Shown here piece by piece: positions 28,425 to 41,684 of a DNA stretch of 64,000 bases (position 1 is its first letter; each line of letters opens with the position of its first letter). Both the position numbers and the translations under genes were made by a program. The stretch comes from Actinostola sp. cb2023 (lineage: Eukaryota > Cnidaria > Anthozoa > Actiniaria > Actinostolidae): NCBI GenBank assembly GCA_033675265.1, contig JAUJYZ010001425.1, positions 220,001 through 284,000 of the forward strand, in the 5' to 3' direction. The notes beneath the pieces are model-generated. The model worked only from the letters and a program-made list of their open reading frames with translations, made no database searches and was not told the DNA's origin.

Positions 28425-31400
28425 GTCCTAAACAGGGTCCTAAAATAGAGGTGCTGTCCTATTATACACTGGACAGGTATTTTAGAGTCTTATTGTCCTA
28501 AACAGGGTCCTAAAATAGAGGGTGTTGTCCTAGACAGGGTAGGTATTTTAGAGTGTTATTGTTCCTAAACAGGGTCCTAAAATAGAGATGCTGTCCTATT
28601 ATACACTGAACAAGTATTTTAGAGTTTTGTTGTCCTAAACAGGGTCCTAAAATAGAGGTGCTGTCCTATTATACACTGGACAAGTATTTTAGAGTGTTGT
28701 TGTCCTAAACATGGTCCTAAAATAGAGGTGCTGTCCTATTATACACTGAACAAGTATTTTAGAGTTTTGTTGTCCTAAACAGGGTCCTAAAATAGAGGTG
28801 CTGTCCTATTATACACTGGACAAGTATTTTAGAGTGTTGTTGTCCTAAACATGGTCCTAAAATAGAGGTGCTGTCCTATTATACACTGAACAAGTATTTT
28901 AGAGTGTTGTTGTCCTAAACAGGGTCCTAAAATAGAGGTGCTGTCCTATTATACACTGGACAAGTATTTTAGAGTGTTGTTTTAGAGGTGCTGTCCTATT
29001 ATACACTGAACAAGTATTTTGTCCTAAACAGGGTCCTAAAATAGAGGTGCTGTCCTATTATACACTGGACAAGTATTTGAGTGTTGTTCTAAACATGGTC
29101 CTGAAATAGAGGTGCTGTCCTATTATACACTGTACAAGTATTTGAGTGTTGTTCTAAACAGGGTCCTAAAATAGAGGTGCTGTCCTATTATACACTGGAC
29201 AAGTATTTTAGAGTGTTGTTGTCCTAAACAGGGTCCTAAAATAGAGGTGCTGTCCTATTATACACTGGACAAGTATTTTAGAGTGTTGTTGTCCTAAACA
29301 GGGTCCTAAAATAGAGGTGCTGTCCTATTATACACTGAACAAGACAAGTATTTTAGAGTGTTGTTGTCCTAAACAGGGTCCTAAAATAGAGGTGCTGTCC
29401 TATTATAGAGTGTGTGTCTAAACAGGGTCCTAAAATAGAGGTGCTGTCCTATTATACACTGGACAAGTATTTTAGAGTGTTGTTGTCCTAAACAGGGTCC
29501 TAAAATAGAGGTGCTGTCCTATTATACACTGGACAAGTATTTTAGAGTGTTGTTGTCCTAAACAGGGTCCTAAAATAGAGGTGCTGTCCTATTATACACT
29601 GGACAAGTATTTTAGAGTTTTGTTGTCCTAAACAGGGTCCTAAAATAGAGGTGCTGTCCTATTATACACTGGACAAGTATTTTAGAGTGTTGTTGTCCTA
29701 AACAGGGTCCTAAAATAGAGGTGCTGTCCTATTATACACTGGACAAGTATTTTAGAGTGTTGAGTCCTAAAATAGAGGTGCTGTCCTATTATACACTGGA
29801 CAAGTATTTTAGTTTTGTTGTCCTAAACAGGGTCCTAAAAGAGGTGCTGTCCTATTATACACTGGACAAGTATTTGAGTGTTGTTTCTAAACAGGGTCCT
29901 AAAATAGAGGTGCTGTCCTCCTTATACACTGGACAAGTATTTTAGAGTGTTGTTGTCCTCTAAACAGGGTCCTAAAATAGAGGTGCTGTCCTATTATACA
30001 CTGGACAAGTATTTTAGAGTGTTGTTGTCCTAAACAGGGTCCTAAAATAGAGGTGCTGTCCTATTATACACTGGACAAGTATTTGAGTGTTGTTCTAAAC
30101 AGGGTCCTAAAATAGAGGTGCTGTCCTATTATACACTGAACAAGTATTTTAGAGTTTTGTTGTCCTAAACAGGGTCCTAAAATAGAGGTGCTGTCCTATT
30201 ATACACTGGACAAGTATTTTAGAGTGTTGTTCTTGTCCTAAAATTAGGTACACTGAACAAGTAGAGTGTCCTAAACAGGGTCCTAAAATAGAGGTGCTGT
30301 CCTATTATACACTGGACAAGTATTTGAGTGTTGTTCTAAACAGGGTCCTAAAATAGAGGTGCTGTCCTATTATACACTGAACAAGTATTTTAGAGTTTTG
30401 TTGTCCTAAACAGGGTCCTAAAATAGAGGTGCTGTCCTATTATACACTGGACAAGTATTTGAGTGTTGTTTGTAAAATGTGCTGTCCTATTATACAAACA
30501 TGGTCCTCCTAAAATAGAGGTGCTGTCCTATTATACACTGGACAAGTATTTTAGAGTGTTTTTCTAAACAGGGTCCTAAAATAGAGGTGCTGTCCTATTA
30601 TACACTGGACAAGTATTTTAGAGTGTTGTTGTCCTAAACAGGGTCCTAAAATAGAGGTGCTGTCCTATTATACACTGGACAAGTATTTGACTAAAACAGG
30701 GTCCTAAAATAGAGGTGCTGTCCTATTATACACTGGACAAGTATTTTAGAGTGTTGTCCTAAAAACATGGTCCTAAAAATAGAGGTGCTGTCCTATTATA
30801 CACTGAACAAGTATTGAGAGTGTTGTTCTAAACAGGGTCCTAAAATAGAGGTGCTGTCCTATTATACACTGGACAAGTATTTTAGAGTGTTGTTGTCCTA
30901 AACATGGTCCTAAAATAGAGGTGCTGTCCTATTATACACTGGACAAGTATTTTAGAGTGTTGTTCTAAACAGGGTCCTAAAATAGAGGTGCTGTCCTATT
31001 ATACACTGAACAAGTATTTTAGAGTTTTGTTGTCCTAAACAGGGTCCTAAAATAGAGGTGCTGTCCTATTATACACTGGACAAGTATTTGAGTGTTGTTG
31101 TCTAAACAGGGTCCTAAAATAGAGGTGCTGTCCTATTATACACTGGACAAGTATTTTAGAGTGTTGTTGTCCTAAACAGGGTCCTAAAATAGAGGTGCTG
31201 TCCTATTATACACTGGACAAGTATTTTAGAGTGTTGTTGTCCTAAAAACAGGGTCCTAAAATAGAGGTGCTGTCCTATTATACACTGGACAAGTATTTTA
31301 GAGTGTTGTTGTCCTAAACAGGGTCCTAAAATAGAGGTGCTGTCCTATTATACACTGACAAGTATTTTAGACTAAACAGGGTCCTAAAATAGAGGTGCTG

Positions 31401-34400
31401 TCCTATTATACACTGGACAAGTATTTAGAGTTTGTTGTCCTAAACAGGGTCCTAAAATAGAGGTGCTGTCCTATTATACACTGGACAAGTATTTTAGAGT
31501 GTTTGTCCTAAACATGGTCCTAAAATAGAGTGCTGTCCTATTATACACTGAACAAGTATTTTAGAGTGTTGTTGTCTAAACAGGGTCCTAAAATAGAGGT
31601 ATTATACACTGGACAAGTATTTGAGTGTTCTCTAAACAGGGTCCTAAAATAGAGGTGCTGTCCTATTATACACTGGACAAGTATTTTAGAGTGTTGTTGT
31701 CCTAAACAGGGTCCTAAAATAGAGGTGCTGTCCTATTATACACTGGACAAGTATTTGAGTGTTGTTTCTAAACAGGGAGGTGCTGTCCTATTATACACTG
31801 GACAAGTATTTAGAGTGTTGTTGTCTAAACAGGGTCCTAAAATAGAGGTGCTGTCCTATTATACACTGGACAAGTATTTGAGTGTTGTTGTCTAAACAGG
31901 GTCCTAAAATAGAGTGCTGTCCTATTATACACTGACAAGTATTTTAGAGTGTTGTCCTAAACAGGGTCCTAAAATAGAGGTGCTGTCCTATTATACACTG
32001 GACAAGTATTTTGAGTTGTTGTTCTAAACAGGGTCCTAAAATAGAGGTGCTGTCCTATTATACACTGAACAAGTGTCCTTTAGAGTAAAATAGAGGTGTG
32101 TGTCCTAAACATTCCTACAGGGTCCTAGAGGTGCTGTCCTATTATACACTGGACAAGTATTTGATTGTTGTTCTAAACAGGGTCCTAAAATAGAGGTGCT
32201 GTCCTATTATACACTGGACAAGTATTTTAGAGTGTTGTTGTCCTAAACAGGGTCCTAAAATAGAGGTGCTGTCCTATTATACACTGGACAAGTATTTGAG
32301 TTTAGAGTGTTGTTGTCTAAACAGGGTCCTAAAATAGAGGTGCTGTCCTATTTAGTGTTGTTCTAAACACTAAAACAAGGTGCTGTCCTATTATACACTG
32401 GACAAGTATTTAGTGTGTTGTCCTAAACAGGGTCCTAAAATAGAGGTGCTGTCCTATTATACACTGGACAAGTATTTTAGAGTGTTGTCCTAAACACTAA
32501 AATAGAGGTGCTGTCCTATTATACACTGAACAAGTATTTTAGTTGTTGTCCTAAACAGGGTCCTAAAATAGAGGTGCTGTCCTATTATACACTGGACAAG
32601 TATTTGAGTGTTGTTCTAAACAGGGTCCTAAAATAGAGGTGCTGTCCTATTATACACTGAACAAGTATTTTAGAGTTTTGTTGTCCTAAACAGGGTCCTA
32701 AAATAGAGGTGCTGTCCTATTATACACTGGACAAGTATTTGAGTGTTGTTCTAAACAGGGTCCTAAAATAGAGGTGCTGTCCTATTATACACTGAACAAG
32801 TATTTTAGAGTTTTGTTGTCCTAAACAGGGTCCTAAAATAGAGGTGCTGTCCTATTATACACTGGACAAGTATTTTAGAGTGTTGTTGTCCTAAACAGGG
32901 TCCTAAAATAGAGGTGCTGTCCTATTATACACTGGACAAGTGTTGTTCTTTAGAGTGCTGTCCTATTATACACTGGACAAGTATTTTAGAGCTGTTGTTG
33001 TCCTAAACAGGGTCCTAAAATAGAGGTGCTGTCCTATTATACACTGGACAAGTATTTTGAGTGTTGTTTCTAAACAGGGTCCTAAAATAGAGGTGCTGTC
33101 CTATTATACACTGGACAAGTATTTAGAGTTTTGTTGTCTAAACAGGGTCCTAAAATAGAGGTGCTGTCCTATTATACACTGGACAAGTATTTTAGAGTTT
33201 GTTGTCCTAAACAGGGTCCTAAAATAGAGGTGCTGTCCTATTATACACTGGACAAGTATTTTAGAGTTTTGTTGTCCTAAACAGGGTCCTAAAATAGAGG
33301 TGCTGTCCTATTATACACTGGACAAGTATTTGAGTGTTGTTCTAAACAGGGTCCTAAAATAGAGGTGCTGTCCTATTATACACTGGACAAGTATTTAGAG
33401 TGTTTTGTTGTCCTAAACAGGGTCCTAAAATAGAGGTGCTGTCCTATTATACACTGGACAAGTATTTTAGAGTTTGTTGTCCTAAACAGGGTCCTAAAAT
33501 AGAGGTGCTGTCCTATTATACACTGGACAAGTATTTAGAGTGTTGTTGTCCTAAACAGGGTCCTAAAATAGAGGTGCTGTCCTATTATACACTGGACAAG
33601 TATTTTAGAGTGTTGTTGTCCTAAACAGGGTCCTAAAATAGAGGTGCTGTCCTATTATACAACAAGTATTTGAGTGTTGTTGTCCTAAAAGGGTCCTAAA
33701 ATAGAGGTGCTGTCCTATTATACACTGGACAAGTATTTTAGAGTGTTGTTGTCCTAAACAGGGTCCTAAAATAGAGGTGCTGTCCTATTATACACTGGAC
33801 AAGTATTTTAGAGTGTTGTTGTCCTAAACAGGGTCCTAAAATAGAGGTGCTGTCCTATTATACACTGGACAAGTATTTGAGTGTTGTCTAAACAGGGTCC
33901 TAAAAATAGAGGTGCTGTCCTATTATACACTGGAAGTATTTTAGAGTGTTTGTCTAAACAGGGTCCTAAAATAGAGGTGCTGTCCTATTATACAACAAGT
34001 ATTTGAGTGTTGTTGTCCTAAACAGGGTCCTAAAATAGAGGTGCTGTCCTATTATACACTGGACAAGTAGAGTGTTGTTTCCTAAACAGGGTCCTAAAAT
34101 AGAGGTGCTGTCCTATTATACACTGGACAAGTATTTGAGTGTTGTTGTCCTAAACAGGGTCCTAAAATAGAGGTGCTGTCCTATTATACACTGAACAAGT
34201 ATTTTAGAGTGTTGTTGTCCTAAACAGGGTCCTAAAATAGAGGTGCTGTCCTATTATACACTGGACAAGTATTTTGAGTGTTGTTGTTCTAAACAGGGTC
34301 CTAAAATAGAGGTGCTGTCCTATTATACACTGGACAAGTATTTTAGAGTGTTGTTGTCCTAAACAGGGTCCTAAAATAGAGGTGCTGTCCTATTATACAC

Positions 34401-37400
34401 TGGACAAGTATTTGAGTGTTGTTGTCTAAACAGGGTCCTAAAATAGAGGTGCTGTCCTTTATTATACACTGGACAAGTATTTTAGAGTGTTGTTGTCCTA
34501 AACAGGGTCCTAAAATAGAGGTGCTGTCCTTTTTATACACTAAACAAGTATTATTTAGTATTTGTTGTTGTTGTCTAAACAGGGTCCTAAAATAGAGGTG
34601 CTGTCCTATTATACACTGGACAAGTATTTTAGAGTTTTGTTGTCCTAAACAGGGTCCTAAAATAGAGGTGCTGTCCTATTATACACTGGACAAGTATTTT
34701 AGAGTGTTGTTGTCTAAACAGGGTCCTAAAATAGAGGTGCTGTCCTATTATACACTGGACAGTATTTTAGAGTGTTTTAAACAGAGGTCCTAAAATAGAG
34801 GTGCTGTCCTATTATACACTGGACAAGTATTTTAGAGTTTTGTTGTCTAAACAGGGTCCTAAAATAGAGGTGCTGTCCTATTATACACTGGACAAGTATT
34901 TGAGTGTTGTGTTACCTAAACAGGGTCCTAAAATAGAGGTGCTGTCCTATTATACACTGGACAAGTATTTTAGAGTGTTGTTGTCCTAAACAGGGTCCTA
35001 AAATAGAGGTGCTGTCCTATTATACACTGACAAGTATTTGAGTGTTGTTGTTCTAAACATTTCCTAAAATAGAGTGTCCTATTATACACTAAACAGAGGG
35101 TCCTAAACAAATAGAGGTGCTGTCCTATTATACACTGGACAAGTATTTTTAGAGTGTTTCTAAACAGGGTCCTAAAATAGAGGTGCTGTCCCTATACACT
35201 ACAGTGTTGTTCTAAACAAGTATTTTAGAGTGTCCTTATACACTGTCCTAAACAGGGTCCTAAAATAGAGGCTGTCCTGTCCTATTATACTAAACTGGAC
35301 AAGTATTTTAGAGACAAGTATTTTGTTGTCCTAAACAGGGTCCTAAAATAGAGGTGCTGTCCTATTATACACTGGACAAGTATTTTAGAGTGTTGTTGTC
35401 TAAACAGGGTCCTAAAATAGAGGTGCTGTCCTATTATTACTGGACAAGTATTTTGAGTGTTGTTGTTCTACACAGGGTCCTAAAATAGAGGTGCTGTCCT
35501 ATTATACACTTACAAGTATTTGAGTGTTGTCCTAAACAGGGTCCTAAAATAGAGGTGCTGTCCTATTATACACTGGACAAGTATTTAGAGAGTTGTTGTC
35601 CTAAACAGGGTCCTAAAAATAGAGGTGCTGTCCTATTATACACTGGACAAGTATTTGAGTGTTGTTCTAAACAGGGTCCTAAAATAGAGGTGCTGTCCTA
35701 TTATACACTGGACAAGTATTTTAGAGTTTTGTTGTCCTAAACAGGGTCCTAAAATAGAGGTGCTGTCCTATTATACACTGGACAAGTATTTTGAGTGTTG
35801 TTGTTCTAAACAGGGTCCTAAAATAGAGGTGCTGTCCTATTATACACTGGACAAGTATTTTAGAGTTTAGAGTGTTGTCCTAAACAGGGTCCTAAAATAG
35901 AGGTGCTGTCCTATACACTGAACTATTATACACTGAACAAGTATTTTGAGTATTTTGTTGTTCCTAAACAGGGTCCTAAAATAGAGGTGCTGTCCTATTA
36001 TACACTGGACAAGTATTTAGAGAGTGTTGTTGTCCTAAACAGGGTCCTAAAATAGAGGTGCTGTCCTATTATACACTGGACAAGTATTTTAGAGTGTTGT
36101 TCTAAACAGGGTCCTAAATAGAGGTGCTGTCCTATTAACACTGAACAAGAGGTGTTGTCCTAAACAGGGTCCTAAAATAGAGGTGCTGTCCTATTACACT
36201 GGACAAGTATTTTAGAGTGTTGTCCTAAACAGGGTCCTAAAATAGAGGTGCTGTCCTATTATACACTGACAAGTATTTTAGAGTTTTGTTGTCCTAAACA
36301 GGGTCCTAAAATAGAGGTGCTGTCCTATTATACACTGGACAAGTATTTTAGAGTGTTGTTGTCTAAACAGGGTCCTAAACAGGGTCCTAAAATAGAGGTG
36401 CTGTCCTATTATACACTATACAAGTATTTTGAGTGTTGTTCTAAACGGGTCCTAAAATAGAGGTGCTGTCCTATTATACACTGGACAAGTATTTTAGAGA
36501 GTGTCCTAAAATAGAGTGCTGTCCTATTATACAAACAAGTATTTTAGAGTGTTGTTGTCCTAAACAGGGTCCTAAAATAGAGGTGCTGTCCTATTATACA
36601 CTGAACAAGTATTTTAGAGTTTTGTTGTCTAAACAGGGTCCTAAAATAGAGGTGCTGTCCTATTATACACTGGACAAGTATTTTAGAGTGTTGTTGTCCT
36701 AAACAGGGTCCTAAAATAGAGGTGCTGTCCTATTATACACAGGGTCCTAAAACAAGTCCTATTTACAGGACAAGTATTTTGTTGTTCCTAAACAGGGTCC
36801 TAAAATAGAGGTGCTGTCCTATTATACACTGGACAAGTATTTTAGAGTGTTGTCCTAAACAGGGTCCTAAAAACAGGTGCTGTCCTATTATACCTAAAAT
36901 AGAGGTGTCCTAAAATGTCCTATTATACACTGGACAAGTATTTTAGAGTGTTGTTGTCTAAACAGGGTCCTAAAATAGAGGTTGTCCTATTATACACTGG
37001 ACAAGTATTTGAGGTCCTAAACAGGGTCCTAAAATAGAGGTGCTGTCCTATTATACACTGGAACAAGTATTTTAGAGTGTTGTTGTCCTAAACAGGGTCC
37101 TAAAAAAGAGAGGTGCTGTCCTATTATACACTGGACAAGTATTTTGAGTGTTGTTCTAAACAGGGTCCTAAAATAGAGGTGCTGTCCCTTGTACACTGGA
37201 CAAGTATTTAGAGTTTTGTTGTCCTCTAAACAGGGTCCTAAAATAGAGTCCTATTTTAGACTGGACAAGTATGTTGTCCTAAACAGGGTCCTAAAATAGA
37301 GGTGCTGTCCTATTATACACTGAACAGTATTTTAGAGTTTTGTTGTCCTAAACAGGGTCCTAAAATAGAGGTGCTGTCCTATTATACACTGGACAAGTAT

Positions 37401-37978
37401 TTTAGAGTTTTGTTGTCCTAAACAGGGTCCTAAAATAGAGGTGCTGTCCTATTATACACTGGACAAGTATTTGAGTGTTGTTCTCAAACAGGGTCCTAAA
37501 ATAGAGGTGCTGTCCTATTATACACTGGACAAGTATTTGAGTGTTGTTGTCTAAACAGGGTCCTAAAATAGAGGTGCTGTCCTATTATACACTGGACAAG
37601 TATTTTAGAGTGTTGTTGTCCTAAACAGGGTCCTAAAATAGAGGTGCTGTCCTATTATACACTGGACAAGTATTTTAGAGTGTTGTTGTCCTAAACATGG
37701 TCCTAAAATAGAGGTGCTGTCCTATTATACACTGAACAAGTATTTTAGAGTTTTGTTGTCCTAAACAGGGTCCTAAAATAGAGGTGCTGTCCTATTATAC
37801 ACTGGACAAGTATTTGAGTGTTGTTCCTAAACAGGGTCCTAAAATAGAGGTGCTGTCCTATTATACACTGAACAAGTATTTTAGAGTGTTGTTGTCCTAA
37901 ACAGGGTCCTAAAATAGAGGTGCTGTCCTATTATACACTGGACAAGTATTTTAGAGTGTATTTTAGAGTTGTCCTAAA
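28425..37978 (+). repeat. 9.55-kb satellite of 70-bp units
   Basis: About 135 head-to-tail copies of a 70-bp unit with cores GTCCTAAACAGGGTCCTAAA, ATAGAGGTGCTGTCCTATTA and TACACTGGACAAGTATTTTA. The period is exactly 70 where undamaged (e.g. 33,548 to 33,618). Between 28,560 and 28,980 units alternate (ACAGGG with GAACAAG, ACATGG with GGACAAG), giving a 140-bp higher order. From about 30,200 on, many units are shortened, fused or scrambled. Each unit holds CTAAAATA and, 38 bp on, TATTTTAG, a dyad. No long frame is conserved; the short open frames simply repeat the unit. Confidence 0.97.
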
Positions 37979-38099
37979 GGCAATTACCATGATACTGATG
38001 TTTCTAAGAACTTGAAGGCAATATGGAACAACATAGCTAAAGAAGACGTAATAGGAAATGGTGCATTATGAAAGATATATAGCCATATTATAATGTCAG

Positions 38100-38330
38100 T
38101 ATAATAATAATAATAATAAGTCAGTTCTTATATAGTGCATTTCACATTGTCTCAATGCGCTTTACAACCGATGGAGGACTTTTTCGGGCTGCATATGAAG
38201 GCGCCTACGGCAGCCTTGCAGCTTACAATCATGAGGAGCCATTAGTATGTTAGTATGTTATGCCTCCAACTTGAAGTAGGCTGTTGAACCGGGTAACAAT
38301 CCCCTATTAGGCTATACTCTTACGAAGAGT
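38100..38330. mobile_element. SINE/LINE-tail-like repeat
   Basis: (ATA)n followed by CAGTTCTTATATAGTGCATT and CAATGCGCTTTACAACC. Similar TTATATAGCGC sequence follows the ATA microsatellite at 49,187-49,340 and appears at 56,690-56,765, indicating a dispersed family. Confidence 0.55.
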
Positions 38331-38855
38331 TCAACAGGTTCTTTAGTATATATGTACATGAACTGCATACAATGATGTATTGCATGGATTAATCTGAAAT
38401 AAAAGCCTTTTAACTTAAAGTTGTTATTGCTTCATTTAAGCCAAGACTGACTGAATAGAATAGTGCAGTCATTTGAAATAAGACAGGGCTACTGAACTGA
38501 TAATGTACCAGTCAAATCGAAGCTTCAACAAATGACCCTGGGGTGGGGCATTTGAACGACTTTTTGGTCTGGGAGAGGGGAATTTACTTCTCATACTCAT
38601 TAATTATTACATGCAATGGCCTAAAGGCAATAAATAAAGAGTTGCAAGATTTCAGCCCGGAAAAGCAAGAATTCCAGTCTGCATATTCTCTGCTCATGCG
38701 CAGAGTCGAGTACATCGTATATAAAGAATATCCCACATGTGTTGGACTCTTGAGTAGCATGAAGTAGAGCCTGCTTTCAGATTGAATCTCATTCGGACAG
38801 AGTGGTACTCTGTCCAAGGTCCCGATGATTGTTATATGAGGGATAAGAACTCAGG
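38331..38855. other. Intergenic, no recognised feature
   Basis: Overlapping open frames on both strands at 38,543-38,817 have no family resemblance or splice context. Confidence 0.45.
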
Positions 38856-38857
38856 AA

Positions 38858-38974
38858 AGAGTACTTTGAAATGATTTCAAAGTCCTTGGACTTTGAAATC
38901 CATCATTTCAAAGTCCTTGGACTTTGAAATGATTTCAAAGTCCTTGGAATTTGAAATGCACTTCAAAGTACTCT
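38858..38974. repeat. Compound palindrome of TTTCAAAGTCC motifs
   Basis: ATTTCAAAGTCCTTGGACTTTGAAAT, itself a palindrome, occurs more than once within an outer AGAGTACTTTGAA/TTCAAAGTACTCT pair. Confidence 0.9.
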
Positions 38975-40065
38975 TGAGCGGGACTTTCCGGGGTTTCCAG
39001 GTCCATCATGTGACCGGATTTGATGCACCGGATTGGCTGTTTACCTCATGAATAATTAATGAGTTTGAGAACTGATTTGAATGGTACATAACTTTCTAGA
39101 TCCTTAGCTTGATTTTTAAAAGCCTATAGACTGTGACTGAATGCTCTGTCTTGAATTTAGACAAATTTTACTTAAATTCAGAATGTTTTAAATTTACAGT
39201 CTTAAAACAAGAATTAGTGTGCTGCTCCCAGGACAGTGATTTAAGTAAATGTTTTATTGTTTTAAGAAAACAGACCCGTTTTAGAGTGAATCTATATATA
39301 ACTTTTAGTCCGAAAGCCTACCAATGGACGCCTAGCACCATTAAGCTGCACTGAGAAGGAGTCTTCCTTGGTTGAGCGACTCAACTGATCCTAGTTTGTG
39401 TCCACGACATCTGAAATCCTTTGTTTGTGTTTAGATTTAGAGTACAAGACACGAAAATCACTTTATAATCGTGAAAATCCGTTCAAACTCATCGCACAGT
39501 TCGTCATGGATTTGTCAGTAAAAACAGCAGGATATGTTTTATAATAATATTTTGGAAATTTAATAACACTTACTAATCATTCTAATGTCTTGTTCCGCCC
39601 TAAAGAACTAGCTCGCTGTTTAGTTTTAGAAGACTGTTCAAATTCACGGATTGTGAATCGTTAAAATACTGCTAAAAGCCACTTACTGACTTCAGTAGTG
39701 AAGGATTAGAAGGGGAGAAGTAGGCTTCACATGGGTGACAAAACACCACGGATTTAGCCATAACACGCTGAGATGAAGCCGTAAATAATCGTCAACAAGG
39801 CTTTGCAATGTCAACGAGCACTCTCAGCTCGTAAAACGTATTAAAAGTAAAAGATTTCCTCAAGTTTTAACGCTTCAAATACCTCGATCAATCTCTTGAA
39901 ATTCAGCCGCCATTTTGCTACAGTCTTTCAAAGTATCAAGTTACATTTTTCAAGCGCACCGCTGAATTCTGTTCGCAGGCTTAAAAGTTCGCGTTTTTGG
40001 AGGAGAAGGTCGTTTTTTTCGCGGTTTTTTGGCGCAAAAATCTTTTTCAGAGAAAAATAAAAAGG
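38975..40065. other. Intergenic, nothing recognised
   Basis: Single-copy AT-rich sequence. A 73-codon frame at 39,133-39,354 lacks any family signature. Confidence 0.45.
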
Positions 40066-40069
40066 AAAA

Positions 40070-40119
40070 AAAAATTTGGAACGCTTCACGAATTTGCGTG
40101 TCATCCTTGCGCAGGGGCC

Positions 40120-40159
<40 letters not shown>

Positions 40160-40175
40160 ACTGCCGAAGCAGTAC
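40070..40175 (-). ncRNA. U6: U6 spliceosomal snRNA
   Basis: The minus strand reads the U6 RNA, transcribed by RNA polymerase III. It has a 5' stem-loop (GTACTGCTTCGGCAGTAC), the ACATATACTAAAATTGGAAC stretch, the GATACAGAGAAGATTAGCAT block holding the invariant ACAGAGA and AGC elements, then GCAAGGATGACACGCAAATT, the internal stem-loop, and a terminal T run (40,066-40,074). Length is about 106 nt, as expected. The 5' stem is fully paired and differs slightly from the vertebrate one. U6 pairs with U4 and U2 and forms the spliceosome active site. Confidence 0.97.
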
Positions 40176-40200
40176 GAACAGTTTGTTTAAACGCCAATAT

Positions 40201-40236
40201 TATATAAAAAATCCTATTCCCACCCACAAGTGTGGG
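40201..40236 (-). promoter_or_regulatory. U6 promoter: TATA box and candidate PSE
   Basis: TTTTTATATA on the minus strand lies at about -26 to -35 from the U6 start, where the pol III TATA box of type 3 promoters belongs. A perfect dyad CCCACA-N2-TGTGGG sits at about -48 to -61, the place of a proximal sequence element; its identity as PSE is inferred from position only. Confidence 0.7.
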
Positions 40237-40259
40237 GGTTAAACGGTGTTTGAAAGAGT

Positions 40260-40980
40260 CATTTGCGTAATAATAGTGCGTGGCGCAGACTCAAAAGACC
40301 TCTAAAGAGTCCCCTAAGGGCACCAGTGACGCGCAAACTGTCATGACAACAGCGGGTCACAATAGGTCTCAACAAGCCTTTGCGGGTATCTTTGCCATAG
40401 AGTCATCTACCGAGGAATTCAGAAGTAACACAAACCGAATAGTCTATGTTAGTCGAGTTTTCCATATGTCTACACAAGTATTTACTTTGGATTTCAAAAT
40501 TGTACATATCAGTGTTGGGATTCCTGTGGTTTCTATTGTTCGAATTGCGGTTATGTAAATTAGACATTCAAAAAAGCCACGTGTAATTAAGACAAAAGCG
40601 AAATACCACCTTGCTGTTTCGATTATGAACGATTTTAGAATAAATTTAGTCACGCGGATTATAATTCAAAAACAAAATAATTTCAGTGCCAACGTCGCGT
40701 CTACGTTCAAGGGCTATTATTCAAAGTCTGTTGACACTAAGACGGTTTTTGAATATTATAAAATGATTGATGATTTGTTGAAGCACGACAGTACAGAACA
40801 ACAGTCCTAAATCCCGGTAAAACGATCCTCGCTAGGTGTTTTATGTTACGCTTATGCCCAAATACATATCAGGCTTGATTTTTAAAAGATTGAATAATGA
40901 ATACAGTGAATTACAGTGAATAGAACGAACATATAAATAAAAATAACTATAAATACACATGTGTAGTTAGTATATGCACT
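40260..40980. other. Intergenic with short unassigned open frames
   Basis: Frames at 40,280-40,558 and 40,625-40,810 have no recognisable domain and no splice support. Confidence 0.4.
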
Positions 40981-40987
40981 TGAAATA

Positions 40988-41016
40988 GAGCGAATTTGCG
41001 TGTCATCCATGCGCTC
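40988..41016 (-). pseudogene. U6 snRNA fragment
   Basis: GCGAATTTGCGTGTCATCCA matches the 3' half of the U6 gene at 40,090-40,110 with one change and then diverges after TGCGC. It is probably a truncated copy. Confidence 0.65.
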
Positions 41017-41324
41017 AAAGTAAATCAATCTTAGAGCTATTTTAGATCAATTTTAGAACCCAGTCATCCAATCAGATTACAGTATACCTCAATTTTAGAA
41101 CCAGTGAGCCAATCAGAGACTCGGATTGATCTAAAATTCGAAATCCGTCATCACCTTGGACCGCATACAGGAAGAGCCTAAGGGAAGATACACAGTTACA
41201 ACAAAACATTATTGGCGGTTCAGGATTTGCAGATTTACACCTCGCTATCTGTTAATCTTGATCGGAGCCGAGAAATGTAGAGGGGGTAGGAGGTATTTAT
41301 ATTAGAGGTATAGTTAATATCTAC

Positions 41325-41495
41325 ATATTTTTTTTATATATTTTTTTTTATTATTATTTTTTTCATTTATTTTTATATTATATTTTTTATCGCTTAGTAT
41401 GTATACATTTTTGATATGCGTCTTATTTATTATTATTACTGTAATTATTATTACATTATAGAGACATTCAGTGATATGCGTCATTTTTAATTATT

Positions 41496-41526
<31 letters not shown>

Positions 41527-41545
41527 TTATTATTATTATTATTAC
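41325..41545. repeat. AT-rich low complexity with ATT microsatellite
   Basis: T-rich and ATT runs, including two copies of TGATATGCGTC (41,414 and 41,473). Confidence 0.85.
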
Positions 41546-41684
41546 ATACTTTGTTTTCATTCACAATATTGGATGATTTAATATATTTATCTAATAAACT
41601 ATTTTTTTTCTCGATTTAAAATAACAGTTTACAAGTATTTGTTCACGATAACTGATGATATTGCTTTGAATTCGAGGTAATTAA

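Noticed and set aside
28425..37978. Series of 60-80 codon open frames and a CRISPR-like look of regular repeats
   Set aside because: The repeats are contiguous 70-bp satellite units without unique spacers, and the frames merely translate the unit.
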